A DNA stretch of 64,000 nt from the NCBI RefSeq assembly GCF_036323735.1, contig NW_026947367.1, positions 966,501-1,030,500 of the forward strand, given 5' to 3'. Below the pieces are notes generated by a model. That model searched no databases. It was not told the DNA's origin and saw nothing but the letters and a program-made list of their open reading frames with translations. Below, in pieces: positions 56,441-64,000 of this stretch (positions are counted from its first letter, which is position 1; the number at the start of each line of letters is the position of its first letter). Source of the stretch: Rattus norvegicus. Lineage: Eukaryota > Chordata > Mammalia > Rodentia > Muridae. The translations under genes were made by a program, and so were the position numbers.

Positions 56441-56589
56441 TATTACTTAATAGAAAATTTAACCTATTAGCTTTAGCTATGTAATATAAGGCTGTATGGC
56501 TCTAAAGAATTCAAATATTGAACATAAATCAAACCAATTGACTGCCTTATGATTCAAGGAGCAAATTATACATACTTAATGTAATGAAC
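56441..56589. other. AT-rich DNA, nothing recognised
   Basis: Short unassigned spacer. Confidence 0.4.
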
Positions 56590-56663
56590 TTTCTCCCTCT
56601 TTCGGTCTCTTTCTATCTCTTGTCTCTCTGTCTCTCTGTCTATCTATCTGTGTCTCTGTCTCA

Positions 56664-56699
<36 letters not shown>

Positions 56700-56700
56700 G
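56590..56700. repeat. CT-rich microsatellite with short (AC)n end
   Basis: TCTCTG, TCTATC and CT units, ending CACACACACACAG. Confidence 0.95.
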
Positions 56701-57762
56701 AGACATGCAGATGTACACTTACATTATTTTTATGTCAAGGTGTCAAAATTCATGACACAATCAAAATAAAGGAATAGAGGTTTGTTTAGGGCACACAGTC
56801 ACAGTCATTGGGTTCAGACTGTCCTGGCAATGACCACATGGCAACAGTGCATTGATCTGTGTCACTGAGAGCCTGCATGAGCCCTGCTTATATATGGGTG
56901 TATCAGGCAGCCAAGAGTTCGGTCCAAACCAGCAAGCTCCCTCCTTCCTTCGCCAGTGACCTACATTTCCTAAGGCACAGTCTGAAAGGTTCCACAACCT
57001 TCCTAGACAGTGCCATCAGCTTCAGACAAAGTGTTCCCACAGCTGAGACCCTGGAGAAATTTCACACTCAAGCCCAAACAACAATGAGCCAGGCAAGTGT
57101 GAAGAAATGTTTTGTGAAAACAGTTTAATTTCAGTTCTGTAAACAGGACAGGGAGGAACCCTTTGATATGAATTGATTTAGTCTTTAGCTTATAGAGTGC
57201 ACCCCCAAAAGATACATAGTGTAGAACATGCACAGTTTTCTATGTAGCAAGCATGGCACTGAAAACAACACACTAGTGAAAGAAATGCAAAGAAAAGGGA
57301 TATATAGTAACAATTCCAATCGTCAGTGTGAAAGGCTCTTTTATTTATATATGTGAGCTGTCGTTATTAGTTCCCTACTCGGTTGACTTTACAAGGAAAG
57401 AAAATCGCAAGCTCTGCCTATCCCATCGCCCACGGTGTCATTCATCTCGGTGTTAAGGGGGCTCCCATCTAGGGATTAATCATCAGGGTTTGACAACAAA
57501 ATCCATCAGCTCAATATATGAGGCTTTAGTGGAGAAAGTGAGGTTACAGGTATGTAATGCACTTTAGTGTCTTCTCTGCCAGTCTGTTGCATGCATGCCT
57601 TGTTGCTGACTGTTGTCGTTGGTGGTGGTTGTTGTTGTTTTTAAATATGAAATGTTTAATGCAAGGGCAAGTGGCAGGGATCTGATAGATCTTTGCATCC
57701 TCATTTTCTCCTTCCCATCTCATGCTAAGTCTCCCAATCCTCAGCAATCATTCAAATACACG
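56701..57762. other. Intergenic DNA with a possible old transposon relic
   Basis: 56770-57080 has GGTTTGTTTAGGGCACACAG and CTGAAAGGTTCCACAACCTT, faintly like an old medium-reiterated repeat on the plus strand. The rest is unassigned. No gene is supported. Confidence 0.35.
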
Positions 57763-57848
57763 GAAACAACTCAAATATACCGAAACAAGGTGAAATCAAG
57801 ACACTGAAACAACTCAAATATACCGAAACAAGGTGCAGTCAAGATGCA
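57763..57848. repeat. 43-bp tandem duplication (two copies)
   Basis: Copies start at 57763 and 57806, both beginning GAAACAACTCAAATATACCG and sharing AAACAAGGTG. They differ at only a few positions. A partial related stretch (TTCAAATACACG) precedes the first copy. Confidence 0.93.
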
Positions 57849-57924
57849 CTTACCATCTCTAATTTGTGTTTGCATGTTGACCGTAATGCTCTTGTAAACA
57901 CTAAAAACCACACGATAGGTCTTA

Positions 57925-58108
57925 GGAGGATGGGTGGTTGAAACCGCTTGCTGCCTAAGCAGACCTGAACTCAGATCTCAGTCATCATTAAACAGGCAGG
58001 GGAAACCTGTAACCCTGGGAACAGGAAGGGGCAACAGAATCATTAAGGTTTGCAGGCTTCCAGCCGGGATGAAATTATGAGAGTTTGGGATCAGGCAAAG
58101 ACACCATA
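57925..58108 (+). mobile_element. B3-type SINE, plus strand
   Basis: CCGCTTGCTGCCTAAGCAGA, CCTGAACTCAGATCTCAGTC, GGGGAAACCTGTAACCCTGG and GCAGGCTTCCAGCCGGGA follow the B3 order; the tail is short or absent. Confidence 0.78.
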
Positions 58109-58109
58109 T

Positions 58110-58476
58110 GTCTTAGTTAGGTTTACATTGCTGTGAGGAGACACCATGACCAAGGCAACTCTTAATAAAGGAAACACTTAATTGAGGCTGGCTTAGAGTT
58201 TCAGAGGTTCAGTCTGTTATTATCATGGTGGGAAGCATGGCAGAGTCCAGGTAGACATGATGCTGGAGATTGTTCAATATCTTAATCCGAATGCAGCCCA
58301 GAAAGAGACTTGCAGCCACAGTCACCAAGTAAGAGCATATCTCTTCCTCATTGGGCAGAGCTTGAACACTAGAAGCCCTCATAGCTGGCCTACATAGTGA
58401 CACACTTTCTCCAACAAGGCCACACCTCCTACTAGTGGCACTTCCCATGGGTCAAGCATATTCAAACCACCACAGT
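58110..58476 (+). mobile_element. Type A medium-reiterated repeat, plus strand, near full length
   Basis: TGTCTTAGTTAGGTTTACAT, TGCTGTGAGGAGACACCATG, ACCAAGGCAACTCTTAATAA, GGTTCAGTCTGTTATTATCA, TCTCCAACAAGGCCACACCT and CAAGCATATTCAAACCACCA. This is the best-preserved copy of the family in the window. Confidence 0.95.
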
Positions 58477-58604
58477 GCATCAAAATAAAATGGCAGAAAG
58501 ACATAGAGAAAGATACTGCATGGTATCCTCTTGTTGCAGGGTGGTGCAACCACCCCCCCCACACACACATAAACCCATGCACATGTGCAAACATGAGCAG
58601 ATTT

Positions 58605-58965
58605 ATTTACTTATTTATTTACTTTGTTTTAATTTTTTTCCTTAAGAACTTGGTACGTACACGTAATGTGTTTGAGTAAATATATTCCCATCCCCTCCCT
58701 TCAAATCCCTCACCTTTCCTCCCTCCTAATTCCATCTGCATTTAATAGAAACTGCTGAGTCCATTTCGTTCTGACTAGATGTGTGGGGTTGGTACAGACA
58801 TCCAGGGGAGCATGGACAGCCGTCAGGAGCCAAATCCATGAAGAAAACAGGCCTTCTGCCCTGTAGTCATCAGTTGCCAGTAGTTTCTCAATTGGAGTAG
58901 GGGAGCTTCCAGAGTCTCCACCCATCTATTCTGGGATTTATCTGTGCAGATTTTGTAGATGGGAT
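58605..58965 (-). mobile_element. L1 (Lx-type) 3' UTR, minus strand
   Basis: T-rich antisense tail at 58600-58640, then CATCCAGGGGAGCATGGACA, CAGTTGCCAGTAGTTTCTCA, GGGGAGCTTCCAGAGTCTCC and TCTGTGCAGATTTTGTAGAT. Its order is the reverse of the element at 55985. Confidence 0.82.
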
Positions 58966-58989
58966 CCTGGACACTGTGAAACACATGAA

Positions 58990-58996
<7 letters not shown>

Positions 58997-59051
<55 letters not shown>

Positions 59052-59061
59052 CACACACACC
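58997..59061. repeat. (AC)n microsatellite
   Basis: About 32 AC units with a TG interruption near 59050. Confidence 0.98.
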
Positions 59062-59617
59062 AAAATTTAAAACCAGAGAATGGTTTTTAAAAGATTACAC
59101 AACGTCCTAAATTCAGTTCCCAGGTGGCGAAATATTTAAATTCCACACCATATCATAATACTATCTATATAACATTAAATTCTTCAAATGCATATTTTAA
59201 AGTTCAGCGGATTTTTACCTGTTACATAGCACAAGCTGAATGAAATCAGTTGGTGCCAAACCTCCCTACGGCTGCACAAGAAAAATTGTAAATCAGTGTT
59301 CAAAAGCATGAATCCACAAGGGTGGGGGTATCATCACAGATCGAGGACCTAAAGGATCGGGTACGGAGGCTCAGTAGATCAGAAAGGTGGACCATAAGCA
59401 AAAATCATGGAAAACGGGCCATTCATACCTTGACAACCTTCAAAAACTAGGGGAAATGCAGGGATAGGTACCACCCGAAGTGGTAATAAAAAAACTTTAA
59501 TACACTTACAGGACACTTAGTTTCTAAATAAAGTGTGGATTGGAACCTACAGTGTGAAAAGGCATAGGAGTAGTAGTGTCCAGTTTTCCCCTTGCTGTGA
59601 CAAAATTGTGTCGTTTA
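59062..59617. other. Intergenic DNA, nothing recognised
   Basis: No gene or named repeat recognised. Confidence 0.45.
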
Positions 59618-59757
59618 GGGGCTGGAGATATGGCTCAGCTACTCAGAACCCTTAGCATCCTCAAAACTGACTCTGGCCCTGGGAGATCTGTCTCCGTCTA
59701 CTGGCCTTTGCAGGTACTGCAGCCACATGACAAAACACAAAAAAGACCCATGGACAA
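59618..59757 (+). mobile_element. B2 SINE, diverged, plus strand
   Basis: Head GGGGCTGGAGATATGGCTCA with a tRNA-like A box, then GGGAGATCTGTCTCCGTCTA, CTGGCCTTTGCAGGTACTGC and an A-rich end. Confidence 0.87.
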
Positions 59758-60560
59758 ATGTAAAAATGAGAACTTAAAATGAGTCATTTAGTTTATGTTA
59801 ATGCACAAGGTTTGTAGAGAGAATCTCTTCTAAGCATCACCTGTCAATAAAAAAAAAGTCTATGACCTATGAGCTGAGGCAGAAAATAGAAGGCAGAACA
59901 CTGGCAGCAAGAGAGGATTCTGGGAAATAGTGTATAAAAGGAGACCCAGGGAGGGACGCTGCGGCAGATGCTAAAGGAGATTTTGAGGAAGATACTAAGA
60001 AAGGGTATGAAAGAACAGTATATAATCATGTAGAAGACACAGAATAATTTGAATGGGTTAAATAAGTAAGTCCGGGAATGAGCCAAAGTTTGTGGCTTAG
60101 GAATTTATTAATAAATACTTACTTTCAGAGTTGTCATTGTGCGAGCAGGAGCTGGGAAGAAAAATGTACTTTTTTTTCCAAAGGTTAATTTCTCCTAATT
60201 ATTTTCATATTATTATGTAAGATGCTAATATATGGAAATCATGTGTAGGTTATATGGGAAATTGCAACTATCCTGGAGAATTCTAAAATAAATGTGTTTT
60301 TTAATGCAAAATCAGTAGTGATATTTTTTCCACTTACATTTTTCAAGTCTCTGTTTATTCTAAAATATATGTGTTTATTTTATCTACAGTAGAAAACGTC
60401 CTTGTGATGTAATGCACCATTAGCCCGATTAAGATGCTTTCTGAAAGACAATTAACCTCATGCACTGAGAGCAGTGATGACTTAAGATGGGGCCCAAAGC
60501 ACTTTTAGGATCGCGAACCGATGAGCATGGGCTTGTGGTCACATTCACCCCCAAAACTGA

Positions 60561-60561
<1 letters not shown>
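59758..60561. other. Intergenic DNA, nothing recognised
   Basis: No gene or named repeat recognised. An A-run (about 59850-59857) and T-run (about 60171-60178) are the only low-complexity pieces. Confidence 0.45.

Positions 60562-60609
<48 letters not shown>
60562..60609. repeat. (CA)n microsatellite
   Basis: Twenty-four CA units. Confidence 0.98.
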
Positions 60610-60610
<1 letters not shown>

Positions 60611-60838
60611 CCGACATCACTGACTAAATATACCTCAGCTAGAGCTATGGCTTTGGGATCCTGGAGGAGGTGGCACTGGGTTTATATGGCCTTACACTTT
60701 GGCACAAGCAGACAGCCACACTCACAACTCTCCCTCTGGTCCTCCTATTCCTTCACAGTGAGTTCCAACACAATTTGTTATTTCTTATTTTATCCATCCA
60801 GTCTGGGCATCCCTCTTCCAGAACTTAACTTTTTTGTT

Positions 60839-60839
<1 letters not shown>

Positions 60840-60898
<59 letters not shown>

Positions 60899-60941
60899 GT
60901 GTTTGTGTGTGTGTGTAAGAGAGACTCTGTTTGTGTGTAAC

Positions 60942-60998
<57 letters not shown>

Positions 60999-61002
60999 AA
61001 TA
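60840..61002. repeat. (GT)n then (GA)n compound microsatellite
   Basis: GT with TTT interruptions at 60840-60916, a short unique link, then GA/GAAA units at 60942-61002. Confidence 0.97.
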
Positions 61003-61037
61003 ATTAGTCACCCAGTTAACACATGAGCATGCACACA

Positions 61038-61284
61038 CATGTGGAAGACCAAGGTACATTCAGGAAATATCCTTAATGTCTTGTCTGTCTTGTTCACTGT
61101 GACAGCAACTCCCACTCACAGGCAAAGCTCCTTTTGGTGTGGGTCATCTTTCCAGACAGCTTGCTCTGGGAATCCTGCCTCTGCCTTACAAGTTGGAATT
61201 ATAGGATAGTCTCCACATCCACGGGGCATCTATGTAAGATTCTGGGCAGCGAGTCCTTAACTGTTAGACTCTCTCCCTAGCCCC
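61038..61284 (-). mobile_element. B4-type SINE, minus strand
   Basis: CAGCTTGCTCTGGGAATCCT, GCCTCTGCCTTACAAGTTGG, AATTATAGGATAGTCTCCAC, AAGATTCTGGGCAGCGAGTC and CTCTCTCCCTAGCCCC follow antisense B4, which joins B1-like and ID-like parts. The left boundary is approximate. Confidence 0.83.
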
Positions 61285-61324
61285 TTCCAGAACTTTCTGA
61301 CCCAACTCCCCTTTACCTTCCTTT

Positions 61325-61479
61325 TTGAGATTTATTGAGTATTCTTGACAAATGGAGACTGTATACATTTGAAGTATGAGGTATAGTATTCTGATCACAT
61401 TATACATTGAACAGATATTTTAAGATCAAGCTCAATCTCTGTCTCTCTCTGTCTCTCTGTCTCTCTGTATCTGTCTCTG

Positions 61480-61535
<56 letters not shown>

Positions 61536-61690
61536 ATCCACTGTCCTAACATACGCCACATGCACAAGACCCCAGTGACAAAAAATTCACTGTTCCCAGG
61601 CTCTGATGTGTTGTTCATCCTGTAACCGAGTGATGTTGTACATTCTGTACTATCTACTTCTCAAAAGGAAAAATGAGCACACAACACACC
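61325..61690 (-). mobile_element. Old mammalian L1 (L1M-type) fragment, minus strand, holding a CT array
   Basis: GAGATTTATTGAGTATTCTT, GACAAATGGAGACTGTATAC and ATTTGAAGTATGAGG, then after the CT array TTGTTCATCCTGTAACCGAG and GTTGTACATTCTGTACTATC, are antisense to an old L1M 3' region that commonly carries a simple repeat at this place. Confidence 0.62.
61434..61533. repeat. (CT)n/(TCTCTG)n microsatellite
   Basis: TCTCTG units pass into about 16 pure CT units. Confidence 0.98.
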
Positions 61691-61969
61691 CAGTTAAAAC
61701 CCTCAAATTACTACTTGTCACAAGTTGGAAAGTCCCTCTGTTGAAGTCACTTTGTTGATAGACAGATGCTGTTCCAGAAAGACCAAAAGCTATGCCACAA
61801 CATCTCGAGCCTGGGAAATCATAAGTTTAGCTTCTTGTGTTTGTTAACTGAACAGAAAATGGGGTTTACAAAACAACTAGAATGTAAAATTTCGTGTTGC
61901 TAGAATACTCAGTCACATAGGTTATAGAGCAGCTAAACGTAGGGTTCAACAGGGGTGTGGTTGGGGGAT

Positions 61970-62277
61970 TCATTTGTGTGTATGAGTTGAGTGCCTGTTT
62001 TCAGGTGGGAGGCCATATACGTGTGTACATACGTGCAGAGATGAGTAGAATGTGCATTTTCTTCCACACTACTCTCCATCTCTCAATGAATCCCAGCCCA
62101 CCGTTTTGGCTAGTGTGGCTGGCCAGGATGCTCTTGGCAATCCACCTGCCTCCATCCTACAATGTTGTAGACATGATTAGCCATGCCTGGATTTTTACAA
62201 AGGTGCAGAGAGAATTTTAACTCTTCATGCTTGCAGATCAAAGGCTCTTGCCCACTGAGTTATCTTCCCAGTCCCCA
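61970..62277 (-). mobile_element. B4/B3-type SINE, minus strand
   Basis: TGGCTAGTGTGGCTGGCCAG, CAATCCACCTGCCTCCATCC, GATTAGCCATGCCTGGATTT, CTTCATGCTTGCAGATCAAA and CCCACTGAGTTATCTTCCCA, ending GTCCCC, is a near-complete antisense element. Confidence 0.9.
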
Positions 62278-62683
62278 TCAGGATATGGTCTATCGCAACC
62301 TTCATGCCCTGCCTTCTTCTGTGTGTGTCTCAGTGTCAAAAGGGATATTCTCTCACAGAAAAGGTTCCATCCCCACATGCTCTGTGCTTGCACCCAGAAC
62401 AGAGTATCTCTTTTATCAGCAGAACTAATTCAGAGGTGGACATGTTCTGATTGCAGCCTCTGAGCTACAGAGAAGACTGGCTGCATCTTCAAAACTTGGG
62501 CATTCTTACCCTGTGAACTGAAAGCGGGTGTCCCTCCCTGTAGTATGGAGAAAAGGAGAGAAGGATGAGGGAAAGAGATGAAGGCAAAGGTGTAGGGGAG
62601 AGGTTGAAGACACATTAAAAGTTCCAAGTTAGCATCAAACCTGAAGACTAGACAGGGAGAAATTGACAGTGTTACTTATGTCA
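62278..62683. other. Intergenic DNA, nothing recognised
   Basis: No gene or named repeat recognised; short frames overlap on both strands. Confidence 0.45.

Positions 62684-62737
<54 letters not shown>
62684..62737. repeat. (CA)n microsatellite
   Basis: Twenty-six uninterrupted CA units. Confidence 0.99.
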
Positions 62738-62739
<2 letters not shown>

Positions 62740-62754
62740 GCTGTGCCTCAGGTG

Positions 62755-62965
62755 TCAATCCCCCACTAAATAAAATGCTCTATTAGGCTTATCTGTCCCT
62801 CTAACGAGTAGCCTGTAATTAAATAACCACCTTTTAAAATCCTGCTAGTCTGAAAGAAAGCCATTTGAGCATTTTCCTTTGCTGATGAATTACACAGACC
62901 AGTGGTCCGTGATAAAGAGGCCTATTCTAAAGCAATGCATGAGAAAAATAAAAAACTTCTAAAAC
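62755..62965. promoter_or_regulatory. Candidate AT-rich regulatory island
   Basis: Repeat-free, with TAATTA at 62816-62821, GATGAATTACAC near 62884 and GGATTAAATT near 62976 just outside. It resembles the other TAAT-rich islands but is shorter. Inference only. Confidence 0.28.
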
Positions 62966-63669
62966 AATTGATGGTGGATTAAATTCCACATCTCCGGCCT
63001 CACTCAGTAGACTCTGTCCCCAGCAGGGAGCAGAGCCCAACTAGGACCAGCTGCAAAACTGGTCTTCCAGAGTGTGTAAGATCCAGTAGGGCCACGTCAG
63101 GGACTCGGTCAGACCTCACTTTTCCCAGAACAAATGCTGTTACTGCCCATGCTGAGGCACTGAAGCCAAAAGAGTGAGGAAAAAACAACTCCCTTTGGCA
63201 ACCATTTCTCCTAAGGAAGTTCCCCATCAGGACCAGAGTTTTTTCACTGCTGCTTCAGGGCCTGGTCATGGCTGTAATGGATGTCTGTGGTGTTGACTTT
63301 TTCTTCATAAAGTTCTTTCTAAAGAGTAATTTGTTTCCTCTTTCTTCCCATGGAACCCACCATGCCATTTACATAAGAGATGTCACCATATCTTTTTAAA
63401 GAGAACCCAACTTAATCCAATTCTACCCTCTGGCATTCAAAACACTTATCATTTTCATAGCCATATACTTTAGAGTGCTGACTCACTCCTAAATCCAAAA
63501 TCTCATCTATATCAGTTCCTGGTGAGAATCAGGTATGATTCACCATGGGGCACATGTCTCCACCGTTTATGTGTCTACAGAATCAAGAAAGCAAGATGCA
63601 TGCTGCAGTTAGCAAAAACTGGTTAAGTATAACCTATGATCAACTCAGCATCACTTGAAGAGAGAAAAA
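62966..63669. other. Intergenic DNA, nothing recognised
   Basis: No gene or named repeat recognised. A 75-codon minus-strand frame at 63000-63227 lacks any motif. Confidence 0.45.
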
Positions 63670-63720
63670 GACAGACAGACAGACAGACAGACAGAAAGAC
63701 ACACACATGAGGGGGGGGGT
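63670..63720. repeat. (GACA)n microsatellite with G run
   Basis: About seven GACA units at 63670-63697, CA units, then nine or ten G residues ending near 63719. Confidence 0.95.
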
Positions 63721-63744
63721 TAGCAAATGTCTTATTGTGTTATT

Positions 63745-64000
63745 CTGTTGGTCTGTGGACAGGCCTATGAGGAATTGCCTTGATTGTCCAGTGACTTAGG
63801 GGGGCCAAGCCCACTGTTGGCTGCACCATTCCCTAGGGAGGTCATTCTGAGATGTATAAGAAAGCTAGTTGAGCTGGAGGAAGCCAACAAGCAGAGTCCC
63901 TTGGTGGCATCAACCTCAAGACCTTGTTGTAGTTCCTACTCTGACTCCCCTCCCTGATGTGAAAGTTGAAGTCAAAATAGTTTTCTCCCCTTCACTACTT
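63745..64000 (-). mobile_element. Type B medium-reiterated repeat, minus strand, cut by the window end
   Basis: GGGGCCAAGCCCACTGTTGG, TGCACCATTCCCTAGGGAG, TGTATAAGAAAGCTAGTTGA and TAGTTTTCTCCCCTTCAC parallel the antisense type B copy at 45852-46245. Confidence 0.88.

Noticed and set aside
60521..60940. 139-codon plus-strand frame
   Set aside because: It begins and ends in CA/GT arrays, and the middle shows no protein resemblance.

Overview
The window looks like nuclear DNA of a murid rodent, most likely rat (Rattus). It holds ID SINEs with the tRNA-Ala-derived head, B1, B2 and B3/B4 SINEs, L1 elements with rat- and Lx-type 3' UTRs, and more than a dozen long AC/GT arrays. I find no intact protein-coding gene, no functional tRNA or rRNA gene, no CRISPR array and no bacterial-type operon. 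The window reads as intergenic or deep intronic DNA built from retroelements, with stretches of apparently single-copy sequence between them. Element families are named from recognised consensus features, not from a database search, so subfamily names are tentative.

Layout. 1-13.8 kb: a (CAC)(CAA) repeat, an ID element, old B1/B3 SINEs, several truncated L1s on both strands, a TAAT/octamer-rich single-copy island (10.15-10.73 kb), and a coding-like open stretch of unknown identity (minus strand, about 11.4-11.8 kb). 13.8-39.4 kb: an L1-dominated, AT-rich zone. It has a 5'-truncated L1 at 13.9-17.2 kb, a long decayed L1 retaining ORF1 and ORF2 remnants at 23.2-29.2 kb, two antisense L1 3' ends (30.6-31.4 and 32.5-33.8 kb) and an L1 lacking its middle (37.4-39.3 kb). 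A five-copy 46-bp minisatellite lies at 17.9 kb in a repeat-poor part. 39.4-42 kb: repeat-poor DNA with a second candidate regulatory island and a CTCF-like site.

42-64 kb: a different texture, rich in SINEs, AC/GT and CT/GA arrays, and a rodent medium-reiterated repeat present in eight copies, one nested inside another. The only recognisable host-gene sequence is here: a processed (intronless) spindlin-family pseudogene at 42.9-43.86 kb with three in-frame stops and one frameshift. A CpG-bearing cluster of ETS-type motifs at 53.37-53.5 kb resembles a promoter or enhancer core.

No genes work together here. The meaningful content is the retroelement history, the spindlin retrocopy, and several non-repetitive islands that could be regulatory DNA of a gene outside the window. 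No previously undescribed system can be demonstrated from the sequence alone; the best leads are in the findings.
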